Positions 25,731 through 36,225 of a stretch of DNA of 64,000 nt are shown one piece after another (positions within the stretch are counted from its first letter, which is position 1; every line of letters begins with the position of its first letter). This DNA comes from Trema orientale (taxonomy: Eukaryota > Streptophyta > Magnoliopsida > Rosales > Cannabaceae), in contig JXTC01000587.1 of NCBI GenBank assembly GCA_002914845.1, positions 10,442-74,441 on the forward strand, read 5' to 3'. The notes under the pieces are model-generated. The model saw nothing but the letters and a program-made list of their open reading frames with translations, searched no databases and had not been told where the DNA came from. A program made the translations under genes and the position numbers.

Positions 25731-26054
25731 TTATATTTAAAATGACATTAATAAAATTAACCATATAACCAAACATCCAAATTTGTTTTGAAATAAAAAA
25801 ATTTATAAGTTTTTAAGTATAAATTTGGATATTTGATATTTAATTTGTTCCCATTTTTTAAACGACATTTTAGTAAATTAATTGCTCTAAATGGGTATCA
25901 GGATATAAATCTGTAACAGATTTCAAATCTAAAGGCCAATATTGATAATAATCAAAACACAAGTATAATTTGAATAAAATGCCAAAATATAAAATACAAA
26001 AATAATATTATCCCCAAACAATAATTTTAAACTCCAATTTGATCATATTTATAG

Positions 26055-26210
26055 TTGGGTTTTGGACACTTATACCTATTTTTCAAAAAATAATATCAAA
26101 TTTACGACATTTCAAAAATAATAAAAATCTATACGACCTTTTTATGGTATTTTTCTAAATACTTTGAAAGTTAGAAAACGCAGTGGCATTTTAATAAATA
26201 AGTCATCTTT
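26055..26210. repeat. Dispersed 155-bp repeat, copy 1 (second copy at 63841-64000)
   Basis: TTGGGTTTTGGACACTTATA through CTATACGACCTTTTTA to GCATTTTAATAAATAAGTCA is collinear with 63841-64000 over its full length with scattered mismatches. It is directly followed by a poly-T run and the minisatellite at 26225-26815, and is probably the subterminal part of a transposable element. Confidence 0.7.
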
Positions 26211-26224
26211 TTTTTTTTTTTTTT

Positions 26225-26815
26225 ATAGGAAACTACAAAGATTTCTTGGAAACCAATTTGGTTTAATTTGGTTTCCTATTAGCGGAATGTTATGTAAGTA
26301 AGTAAATCACAGGAAACCGCAAAGGTTTCCTGGAAACCAGTTTGGTTTCCTTTATCCGAAAGCTCTGTACGTAAGTAAATCACAGGAAAGCACAAAGGTT
26401 TCTTGGAAACCATTTTAGTTTCTTTTAGCCGAATATCCTGTACGTAAGTAAATCACATGAAACCATGTACATTTCCGGGAAATCATTGTGGTTTCTTTTT
26501 TGCAGAATGTCTTGCAGCTAAATAAATCACAGGAAACCATCGTGGTTTCCGAATATCCTATATGTAAGTAAATCGCATGAAACCATGAACATTTCCAAAA
26601 AACCATTGTGGTTTCCTTTTTGCAGAATGTCCTGTAGCTAAATAAATCACAGGAAACTATTGTAGTTTCCTTTTAGCAGATTGCCCTGTAACTAAGTAAA
26701 TCACAGGAAATCATAAAAATTTCTTAGAAACCATTGTGGTTTCTTTTTCAAATCACAGGAAACAATGAAAGTTTCCTGAAAGCTATTATAATTTCTTTTT
26801 TGAAGAATACCATCT
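26225..26815. repeat. Palindrome-containing minisatellite, 73-74-bp unit
   Basis: The marker AAATCACAGGAAA (or close variants) recurs at about 26304, 26377, 26450, 26524, 26570, 26644, 26698 and 26750. The full unit is 73-74 bp, with shortened units of 46-54 bp. Each unit contains facing GGAAACC and GGTTTCC motifs and could fold into a hairpin. The open frame on its minus strand is a by-product of the repeat. Confidence 0.85.
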
Positions 26816-27706
26816 TGTAGCAAGAATTGGGTGAGGCATTAAACAAGGACGCTGAAAAATATGATCAAGTTCTCAAATTAAGTAATTATATTTTTGAAAT
26901 AAAAGCAACATAAATATATATTAGTTTTTGGATTCTGGCAACTAGTTTCCAATAACCAAATTGGTTTCTAGTAATTAATAATTGAATTAACTAAATAGTT
27001 CTACTATTTATGATAGAAACTAATTTAGTTTTCAGTTTTTATTAACTAAATAGTTATGATATTTATGGTAAAAACCAATATAGTTGTTGGTTTTTAGTAA
27101 CGAATTTGGTTTCTAATTTCCAAAAATCAATTAGTTTATGATTTCTAATAATAAATTAGTAATTAGTTTTAAGAATGATCAGTTACAAGTAAACTACTAG
27201 CAAAACAAAAAAAAAAAATAAAAAAAAATAGAAATTCTAAGACGTTATTTGGTCTTTTCTAGCAAGAATTTATTATTTTTCTAAAAAAAATAGTACAAAA
27301 ATAAGTAAAAATTTAGACGTAGTATTCTTGGTATTATTTATCAAAAGATAGTACTGAGTGTCTTTTTTCCTTTATAGTTTTACAGAGATTTTTGATAGAA
27401 AGATACAAATAGAGTATTTTATTTAATATTAGTAAAAATATGTTTATTTATTTATTCTTTTGCGGCAAAAAAGCAAAACATTTTTTTTTTAACATTAAAA
27501 TTTAAAATGTAAAAATCAAAGGAGAATTGAAACCTGAAAATATGCACCGCACGCGTGGTAAGCGAAACCCTAGCCACACGAGTCTTTAATCTGCTCTCTC
27601 TACTAAAAGCCCTAAAACCCCAAATCCCAAACCCTTGGTCTCCCTCGCCCCGCCCGGAACGAGAATCGCAAAATTTGAATTCGAGAGTCCAGAGAGCGAA
27701 GAGACG
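26816..27706. other. AT-rich spacer with degenerate AACCAA/TTGGTT inverted motifs
   Basis: 26930-27190 contains scattered facing TAACCAAATTGGTTTCTAGT-like motifs resembling the neighbouring minisatellite and the array at 59200-60686. From about 27540 to 27706 lies the 5' flank and leader of TOM6. Confidence 0.45.
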
Positions 27707-27871
27707 ATGTTTCCAGGAATGTTTATGAGGAAGCCTGACAAGGCTGCGGCTCTGAAACAGCTAAAGACCCACGTCGCCATGTTTGGAGCTTGGGTCGCCG
27801 TCATCCGGGTCACTCCTTACATCCTTCACTACCTCTATGGTGAAAACGAGGAGCTCAAATTCGAACTCTAG
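27707..27871 (+). CDS. TOM6: Mitochondrial import receptor subunit TOM6, 54 aa
   Basis: A small subunit of the outer-membrane TOM translocase, which stabilises the assembled Tom40 pore. The ATG at 27707 starts MFPGMFMRKPDKAAALKQLK, nearly the same as the plant TOM6 N-terminus. A hydrophobic segment follows at about residues 22-43 (VAMFGAWVAVIRVTPYIL...) and a short acidic tail ends NEELKFEL. Its 54 codons match the length I recall for Arabidopsis TOM6. An upstream open extension from 27635 lacks an ATG and was not used. After the stop, CAG/GTCATT at 27911-27916 could open a 3'UTR intron whose acceptor may be TGCAG at 29923-29927; this is inference. Confidence 0.93.
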   Translation: MFPGMFMRKPDKAAALKQLKTHVAMFGAWVAVIRVTPYILHYLYGENEELKFEL

Positions 27872-30334
27872 ATAGACCCTCCCCCACATCTACTTCTCCA
27901 ATCCCCCTATCAGGTCATTATTCTTTCATGATTATATTGGTCTTAATTTCTCTATCTGTTCGTTAAAATTATTGTTTCTCTATGTACTTTTTCGTGGGTT
28001 TTTTGCTTTTTGGGTTTGTTTTCAGATTTTTTTTGGGGATCTTGGTGTTTCCTATTTGTGGTTGATGATTATAATTTCATTGTCTAAATTCTGACTAAAG
28101 GATTTCTTAGTTGATGGAAATTTTTATTGAATGCTTTTGTAAGTCATGACTTTGAAATGGAGGGGAGTTGAATTATGGGATGACTTATTTTCTTATTATA
28201 TTTAATGTTGGGTTAGAGTTAAGTCCACTTTCAGTGCAATCTTGGTCTGTGTTGCTGCCTTTCTGTGTTTGGATTCAATGTTTGTTCTTTTATGAATGTA
28301 TACTAAGGGATTATAACCTTATTCAGTTATTAGCACTGCATTTAAACATTGCTCCTAGAGTAGCTGTTAGTACGACTAACAGTTGTACGAATTTAGTTGT
28401 TCCGACCAATCATGAAACATCATCGTCGTTATAGATGACTTGGGTCGATTTCAAGTGAAAAAGATGATAGGTTTAGTACAATCTTTCGTACGTCCTGGTG
28501 GAATTTATTGAATATTAAACATAAAAATAATTAAAAACACAGAATTTTAGAATTATCTCTATAGTACAAGTCATGACATAATGATGTAGGATAAGATGAG
28601 AATTTAGAAAGAAAATAGGTAGAAGAGTAAAGAGTGATAGAATTTAGGCAGAAATAGGTGAATTAGTAGAAAAACAATAGAGAATTAAGATAAGAACTCA
28701 AAAAGAAGAAGAACCATAAAGGAGAAAACTCAATAATCACTCAATATTTATTCATAATCTGAAAAACAATTACATAACTAAGCCTATTTATAGATAGATA
28801 ATTAGACTCAACTAGGAAAGTAAATACATTCTAGAAACTAATAGAAACAAGAAACTTAATTCTAGTTACCAAAAACTAAATAACTAATAATAAATTTAAA
28901 TAATCCTAAATAATAATAACAATATAATTTCCTAATATGTTTATTTTATGTCTACATCACCATAAGTTGTAATTTACTCAAATCTAGGATTCGGATCTCT
29001 TTCTCAGTGATGTTCCTTTGTAAGTTCTAACAAAATAGGCTGAGTGGGTAGAGTTGTGGTTAATGAGGAAAATGTCTTGATATTTTAAGATTCTCAGAAT
29101 AATGCCGTAAATCTCAATAGTTGGTCCTGTTACTGTGTAAATGCTCTGGGTAATGTGATTTCTAGTCATTGTCCTTTTCTTTCGTGAGTCATGAATAAAT
29201 TGAAAAAGGTTGTGAATATTGAAGTGTTGGCAGTTCTCTGTCCTCGCTTGGAAGCTATTGTAAGTAGTCTGGCTCATGACATGAGCATCTCATTGCCCAT
29301 TGAAGTTTTATGATGATTGGGTTTGAGAAAAAGAGAATGATTTAATGAAATCTCTTAATGGTAACTAGTTTTTGCTTTCATTAGTGTTTACTTCCCTAAC
29401 ATTTTAGGGTTACACAAGAGCTTAATCTGCTTAGCAAGTTCTAGGAATCTTTTTATCAACAGAAAGAAAGAAAAAGATGAATTGGTGTTCTTAGGTAGTT
29501 AAGTACATGCTTGGAAAGAAAAGGATGGATGAAACTTTGATCGGCTTTTTACAGAAAATATGGAATTGCAGCTATATCAAGGTGGATGCTTTAATTTTTA
29601 AACCACTTAGACTGGTAGGCACAGGTAGGAACTTGGTTTTTCTTCGACGTTGCATTAGCTGATTGAACACTTAAGCTAGTCATGTATGCTTCTATAAGTA
29701 AACTAATCTAATCCCATTTGATTGTGACTTATATAGGTTGAGAAGAGTGACTTTCTTCACCAAAATTATTGTTCATGAGATTCTAAAACATGTGCATATT
29801 ACAAATGTTAAGCTTCTTGAGTTTTGTCTTTTGGTCTGCTATAATAGGTTGGACGTTTTACTTATCAGCAAGTGTTGAGTGTTAACTCACTCTAAACATA
29901 ATTTCCCTTCTCTCTTTGATGGTGCAGTGCGTCTGGAAGGAGAGGAATGGCTTTGCATTGGAGAATTTATTGTACTATTTTTCTCAATCGTTTTACTTTT
30001 GTTCTGGACTTTACAAGGCCAACATTGTCAATGCCTGAGGTCATTTTCCTTTAGCTTTGTAGCATTTGGAGGTCAAAACTGTTTCAGGGTCAGCTTGTGA
30101 CTAGTAGAAAAGTAATTTTGCATTAATTATATATAAAGTTTGGTCTTGATGCCATAAAACAATTGAGTTGATTTAATGCGAGGATGGAACACCCTGTTTA
30201 TAATCGTTTATTTGTTTTTAACCTGAAGAGCTTTCCACAGCCGAAAGCAAATTTGGTTGCTTTGTTCGACATAGAAACAAAGGTATATGTCTCCATATCG
30301 TCATGGTCAAGAAGCATCTGATATAAGAACGGCC
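27872..30334. other. TOM6 downstream region, possible 3'UTR intron, one solo LTR
   Basis: There is no coding evidence. A donor-like site at 27914 and a pyrimidine-preceded acceptor at 29927 could delimit a 2-kb intron in the TOM6 3'UTR, with the terminal exon from 29928. The interval also holds the candidate solo LTR at 28582-28959. Confidence 0.4.
28582..28959 (-). mobile_element. Candidate short solo LTR (about 380 bp), minus orientation
   Basis: The ends are TGATGTAG...CTACATCA. CATAA occurs at 28577-28581 before the left end and at 28961-28965 after the right end, with one extra base at the right junction. On the minus strand a TATA-like CTATAAATAGG lies in the body at about 28780-28795, as expected of an LTR promoter. 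Good but imperfect. Confidence 0.5.
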
Positions 30335-30977
30335 GGTTCTGTCTTTTTGCAGCTTTTATTTTGTTATTATTAAGCCTTTTACTAATTATTGTGAATAAAT
30401 AAAATTATGTGTGCATGAACTCCATAATAGAATGTAATTAATTTTTTTTAAAAACTATTTGGTTTTTAACTCTATCAATTCTACTAGCAGAATATCCAAC
30501 GCACTTTTTTTTTAAAAAAAAGAAAATCATAAGCAAGCCACCTTATTTGAATTAAAATTATTTGTATTAAAATGAAATTTTAAAAAAAAATCCTATATCT
30601 AATAGTTGAAAAATTAATAAAAACATTTAATGGCCCATGCAGGTTCTGTCTTTTTGCAGCTTTTATTTTGTTATTATTAAGCCTTTTACCAATTATTGTG
30701 AATAAATAAAATTATGTGTGCATGAACTCCATAATAGAATGTAATTAATTTTTTTTAAAAATTATTTGGTTTTTAACTCTATCAATTCTACTAGCAGAAT
30801 ATCCAACGCACTTCTTTTTTTTTTAAAAAAGAAAATCATAAGCAAGCCACCTTATTTAAATTAAAATGAAAATAAAAAAAAATCCTTTATCTAATAGCCT
30901 TATTTGTATTAGAATGAAAGTTAAAAAAAAAAATCCTATAGTTGAAAAATGAATAAAAACATTTAATGGCCCATGCA
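30335..30977. repeat. Direct tandem duplication with a breakpoint inside the tRNA-Ile gene
   Basis: GGTTCTGTCTTTTTGCAGCT starts at 30335 and again at 30642. The copies stay collinear through GTGTGCATGAACTCC and CTAGCAGAATATCCAACGCAC. Unit 1 (307 bp) ends in GGCCCATGCA, the 3' end of the tRNA gene at 30968. Unit 2 (336 bp) runs into the intact tRNA gene and has about 30 bp of extra internal sequence. The junction shows GGT microhomology. Confidence 0.9.
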
Positions 30978-31040
30978 GGTCTCGAACCTGCGACCTTCGC
31001 GTTATTAGCACGACGCTCTAACCAGCTGAGCTAATAGGCC
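30968..31040 (-). tRNA. trnI-AAU: tRNA-Ile (anticodon AAU)
   Basis: The minus strand reads GGCCTATTAGCTCAGCTGGT... through anticodon loop CTAATAA (anticodon AAT, read as IAU after deamination) to the T-arm GGTTCGAGACC and acceptor ATGGGCC. There are 73 nt without CCA. The 7-bp acceptor stem pairs GGCCTAT with ATGGGCC (one G-U). There is no intron. A T-run for Pol III termination is not immediate, but the A/T-rich downstream DNA (30900-30967) contains several on the correct strand. Confidence 0.96.
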
Positions 31041-32133
31041 AATTTTGTTTAATTGTCTTGCTCGATTAATCTTAATATTTATGCAACTTTCTACCGAACA
31101 TTTTTAAGGAGAAAGATGAATCCTGCAACGACAGGTTGATTGCTCAAATTGTCGAGGTAACCAATATCTTATATCCTTATTTTTTTTCGATAAACCAATA
31201 TCTTGTATCCTTGCACAAATAACCATCACCACATTCAAGAAGCGGAAAAAACACACCCATAATTTCTATTGGGTCCTTTTTCCTGTCTGTTCCACCTATC
31301 CAAACACAATCTTGAGGTTTTATAGAAAATAAAATTTGTAACTTTTTACTTAGGTCTTACTCCACCCGATGTATTACGATTTATAGCAGCTCTTTTCAAA
31401 ATAAAGCATGTCATTTGGTTAATTCTACAACTGTGCCCTAATAACATGTTGAGATTAAAAATTACAAATTATCTAATGTTATATCACATACCACGTATCA
31501 GATTCATGTATGATACAAACTCTCAGATAGAAAGTAAAATGTAGTCAGTAGTAATAAAACCACTTATAGATAGGTAGTGAAAAAAAAAAAAAGCGTTCTT
31601 TCCATTCAAAAGACATGACATCTTAATCAGAACCAATCTAACAGCTTAGAAGAAACAAACCAAAGCATTTAAAATATTTCATAAGCAAACTGAACAAGAA
31701 ATCAATTCAATTAAAACTAAAAAAGCCAGACAAGCTTTCAGTATCAGAATTCAATACCACATTTGCACTACACCAGACATTCCGAAAATAATCCCTAACA
31801 AAAACGTCAGTATGAAAGCAGAGCGATTAATAACATCAAATCAGTATGGACGAAAAAAGAAAAAAGCCCATCCCAACAAATATTTTTTTAAAAAAAAATC
31901 TCAATCCATTGCATGACTACAAACAAGCTACTTCAAACATAAGGTATCCTTCAAAAAGACACTCTATCATTACTGTATCATTACAATGGAAAATTTCGCA
32001 CTAAAGTAGTAAACCAAAGCCATTTGCATCGATTTATTTCACCCTTGAACTTGTACCCTACAAGAACATAGAGCATTGAAAAAGAAACGTGATTGCCAGG
32101 TCAAATAAAGTTCAGTTAACATCAAGCTCAGTA
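31041..32133. other. Spacer between tRNA-Ile and uS11m, no gene seen
   Basis: AT-rich DNA containing the 3'-flanking and probable 3'UTR sequence of the uS11m gene toward its right end. No other feature supported. Confidence 0.5.
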
Positions 32134-33773
32134 CTAAGTACGGCGCTTTTTGGGGAGCCGGCAGCCATTATGGGGGCGTCGAGTTGTATCCTCGATGTAT
32201 ACGACTGGATTCTGATCCCCTCGAGAATTAGTAAAGCCCTCTCTCCAGCTCATAATTGCTTGCCTTTTCTTTTTAAAGTGAGTAAACCCTTTAACCTTCA
32301 TCACAACTGATTTTAATCCCAGATTTCTTGCCATTCTTCCAACATGTTCTGCAGTTGCTTCAGCAGCATATCGTGATAGTTTTGCCCCTCCTTTCATTTC
32401 TGGCAAAGAACCAGCTGAGGCCCCAATCTTTTTGTTCCCCTTTGAATCCGTCACTGTAACAAAAGTATTGTTACGCATCAACTTTATGTGGACAAAATCA
32501 GCATTGTGCTCAACAGTATATCGAGGGAAGCGAGGAACCCCAAAGAGATTCCTTTCATCTTCTTCTACAACACCCCTAACAAAGTTCATGTGATTCTCTC
32601 TCGTCTCGATATCTTTTTTACTACCAGAATGTATGGAAGAAAGGAAACTCAAAGAATATGGAGCCGAGACATCCCTCTTAGAATGAATAGAAGTGGAACT
32701 CAAATTTGAGCTAGCAGGAAGTCCCCAAACATTATGCACAATCTTTCTCCTTGAAATGTCATCAAAGGATTTAGAACTGTCTCCGGAACTCTCTTGAGGA
32801 CCTGGAAGACCAAAACATTTAGTCTGTAACATTAACAACAAAACAACAAAAAATAAAGGTCAACTTCCATTGAAACTTCTTCATTTTGCTTATTCCATCA
32901 AACTAATTTCATAACAATTACTAGCATAGAAATGTAGGTAAAATTATCTTCAGAAATTTCTCTTTGTCAAAGATATTTTCCCCTTAATGGTGGGACTATG
33001 GTATATTTGGTGTGAAAGTATAAGAGATAATAAAACACAACAACCACTTCGCTTATACTATTCAATTCGAACTTTTTCAAAAAAAAAAAAAAATACAAAA
33101 ATACAAAAATACAAAAAATTAAAAATATTAAATTCAGGAAAAGAAAGATGAAACCATTTAAGAAAAACCAAGAATTTGCAGACAAGTCCATATAAAAGTC
33201 ATGGATGAACCCAAATTCCCAGACAGAACTAGAATGTCATTGCAGAAAGTTTCCCCAGTTCGTTGAAAAAGTTTACTAGTATTCATAAATTTGTCGAAAA
33301 ACAATATCAACTTTCTCATTAACAAAAATGACTATCCTCTGTAGAAGCTATACTTATCCAGTAAACTCAGTAGAAAAGCAAGAAGAGCCCATAAATCTCA
33401 CTAAAGATAAAAAAAAAAAAGGGTATCATAATCAATCAAAAAAAGCCATTTTTGAGTACAACATAATCAATTAAATCATCAAGAAAATTAAACCCTTCAT
33501 TTGTGGACTAACAAATACCATGAATTTCAAAATGGTATCCAAAATTTAATCCCATTTTCTAAAATTTATTAGAAGCCAAGACAAAAACTGAAAGCTAAAA
33601 TTAAGTAATTTATCGATGAAGTTGTGAAACTTGGTTGGAGGTGTGGCATTACCAGATTTTGCTGGAATGACAGAGAAGGACCTTGAAGCGGTGAGGTGGG
33701 CATAGTCGCGAGTGAGGAGAGAGGTTAGAGACGAAGGACGACGAGCATGGCGGATGCAAGAGAGAGAATACAT
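32134..33773 (-). CDS. NFD3: Mitochondrial small-subunit ribosomal protein uS11 (nuclear gene), about 262 aa, 2 exons
   Basis: This is the nuclear-encoded mitochondrial S11, which I believe corresponds to Arabidopsis NFD3. Exon 1 (33773-33653) encodes 40 residues with a mitochondrial presequence character: Arg/Ser-rich, almost no acid (MYSLSCIRHARRPSSLTSLL...). Exon 2 (32801-32134) joins in phase (G/GT) and ends TAG. After a poorly conserved linker, the last 120 residues are the S11 fold: TVTDSKGNKKIGASAG, KLSRYAAEATAEHVGRMA, LGLKSVVMKVKGF, then the hallmark tail PHNGCRLPKKRR. An upstream acceptor at about 32825 would put a stop in frame and was rejected. The recalled NFD3 is about 50 residues longer, so a small extra exon in the 851-bp intron is possible. 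A diverged copy of its 5' end lies at 57597-58715. Confidence 0.88.
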
Positions 33774-34180
33774 TCCTCAACCCCTCAATTTTGCTCAGCT
33801 GAAAACACTTTGCTGATGCGTCAGTTCATGGAATTGAAAAGTTCATATACCAACACCCCCACACGCATTCAGTATCAGAAATCAAATCAAGTAAAACCCT
33901 AAACCCTTTTTTTTTTTTTTTGGAAAAAAAAAGAAAAGAAAAAAGGGCTATAGTATTACCCAAAAATTAAAAATATATATACATAGAGAGAGAATTAAGC
34001 AAGGGTTACCCTGATAGCTGATCTGAAAAGGTTCCGAAGCTGGAAGGTGGCCGGCGGTTGCCAAGGGTGGGCGGGGGACGAAAAATGGGAAGCGATGGAG
34101 AAAGAGTGACCAAATGCAATGGAGGCAATCGGCTTAGAAAACAAGCCCAAATAGAAACGTTTTGGGCCTTCATGAGTCCA
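33774..34180 (-). promoter_or_regulatory. 5' leader and promoter region of the uS11m gene
   Basis: Conserved in the duplicate at 58257-58715, including a block with GGGTGGGCG, ATGGGAAGCGATGGAGAAAG and GGCCCAAA-type elements. GGCCCA motifs (site II-like, minus strand TGGGCC) are typical of plant ribosomal and mitochondrial housekeeping genes. Inferred from position and conservation. Confidence 0.45.
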
Positions 34181-35270
34181 TGTTAAAATGGGACACTATC
34201 TTCTTTCTAGTCATTTTTTTTTTAAAGGAATTTTGGTTTTGTGTGGTAAAATTTCAACCAAAAACTAATAATAAAAATTCCGGATGGTCTATTTTTTTTT
34301 TTTTTTTTTTTTTCAGATCTTGGATTTATTAAAAAAAATACTACTTTTTACTATTGGAGAGGTACAACAGTTAATCAGTTACTAGTGAAATTACCTTTTC
34401 AAAACTTGAATTTGTCAAAGGTATTTGAGGCACCAGATTGCTTCAGGTAACAAATCCGATATTTTTAAAATAAATTAGGTCATCTAGAATTCTTCTTCCT
34501 TTCTTTTTCTTTGGATTTTGGGCTTGCATTTTGTAAAATCCCTCTTTTTTTTTTTTTTAAAAAAAAAAAAACTCAATCGAGTTTAATACCGAAAGTTAAT
34601 TTTGTTTTTTAATCCCCCATGATCAAAACTTGTCAACATGAGTTAATTCAACATTGGGAAATAAATTTTTATCTACAAATTTTTTTTGACCTAAATAATT
34701 TTTTTTCTTATTTTTGAAAAGGAAAGTTTGCACGGCTTTTAAAGATCTTCTAGGAGCTTAAAAATAAGAAGTGTTTGGATGAATTTTCACAAAAGTCTTA
34801 TTTTATTTAGAAAATCTTTTTAAGAAAGCATGAACCTATTAACTTATTTAGGAGGATCTTCTTCTTGAAGTAAAAGTTATCCCAAATAAATCATTTGATT
34901 GCTATAAACCACAAGTATTAGGTTGTAAGCTTGTTTTAAAAAACAAAAATAAAAATTGATATCAAAATAAGCGTATGATTGGGGTATTTAAGTATAGGAC
35001 ATAGTGACATGACAATAAAAGCTTTTTTTTTTTTTTTGTGGATAAAACTATTCAGATACAACATTTTGTCACCAGAGGACAACTAGTAGTCCTATTTGAT
35101 ATAAATCTCTCTATAAATATATATGTACAGCATAAAAATGTACTTGGATTGATGTCCTCTGCAAATATTTACTCCATGCGCAATACATAATACCTGGACT
35201 GATTAGGGGCTAGAACCTCATTTGGTAGACTTATCAGCTGTTGTGTTAGAAGCGAGGCCAAGTAAATTCC
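34181..35270. other. Intergenic DNA, no gene seen
   Basis: AT-rich with long poly-T/poly-A runs (34290-34320, 34540-34570). No open frame with recognisable content. Confidence 0.5.
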
Positions 35271-35305
35271 CTTAGATCATATTAGATCCACTAATATGAT
35301 CTAAG
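35271..35305. repeat. Perfect 15-bp inverted repeat with 5-nt loop
   Basis: CTTAGATCATATTAG, loop ATCCA, then CTAATATGATCTAAG. It is a perfect hairpin on either strand in otherwise unstructured DNA. Confidence 0.9.
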
Positions 35306-35699
35306 AGAATAAGATACATCTGAATAAGTCGTATGAGGTGTGTAGCTAGGTAAGTGCTACATAATCACATTAAGCAAATTAGTATGAAACGGGATCTAGC
35401 CTTGTACGGGTTGGATGCTCAACTGAATAATAAGTATGAATCTTGGGCAAACGATAAAACCGACCATTAGGTGGCTAAGCCATCCATTCAGGTGGTAAAA
35501 AAGTGCATCTCAGATAAATAATAAGTGCAAATCAAGCCGGATGTGGGGGTTTTGGCTGGAGTGTCAGGTGAAGATGACGCGATAATTTGATATCAATAAC
35601 ACAAAGACAATACCAAATGAGTATCAATTTCTACTGAAGTGTTTTAGGTAGGAGTGACAGGTGCTTAGGTGAAAAAATGTGATAAATTGCTAAAAATAT

Positions 35700-36225
35700 G
35701 AATAATATACCTGGATAACATTGAAAAAATAATAAAGATGACTAGGAGATAGTAATAATTCAAGTGAAGCAATAACTTATTATGAAGCCTAATAATAACC
35801 ACTATTCGATTAAAATCGATCTGAAAAATTCTTTTATTTCTTACACTCTCACCTCCCTCTCGCCATAAATGCTCCCGGGAGCTTTATAAACTGAGGTGCT
35901 AATGATGAACACCTAGATTCTTAGACTAGAGGACTAGTAAAGTGTGGTCCAATATGAAATTTCTCCTGAATATTTTTATTCTCATTTTCTCAGTTGTCGG
36001 TAGTGAAATCCCAATCCCATCAACTGAGATTAACCGCCCATAATGAATCTTGCAATCATGGCTGCTTGTACACGTGACTGCACTCCATTCGTCTTTAATT
36101 ATTTTAAATCCAGTAATTATGATCATGTACACGTGGCACTCTTGGAGTTGTTGGTAGGTAAAAATGTATCCTGATACTGGATAGGTGTCTTCCAGTCATT
36201 GGGTGGTAATTTTTACATTCTTCAA
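35700..36225 (-). mobile_element. Weak candidate solo LTR
   Basis: The ends TGAATAATAT and ACATTCTTCA are inverted (TGAA/TTCA), and AAATA flanks both sides. The body has CACGTG motifs at 36073 and 36130 and a TATAA at 35885. AAATA is likely to occur by chance in this DNA, so the call is tentative. Confidence 0.3.

Noticed and set aside
26225..26815. CRISPR-like regularly spaced repeats
   Set aside because: Repeats are contiguous and degenerate with no unique spacers, and this is plant nuclear DNA. It is a minisatellite.
32802..32841. Upstream acceptor and extra N-terminal residues for uS11m exon 2
   Set aside because: Splicing at the TTACAG acceptor (about 32825) from the exon-1 donor puts a stop codon in frame. 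The acceptor ending at 32802 keeps the frame.
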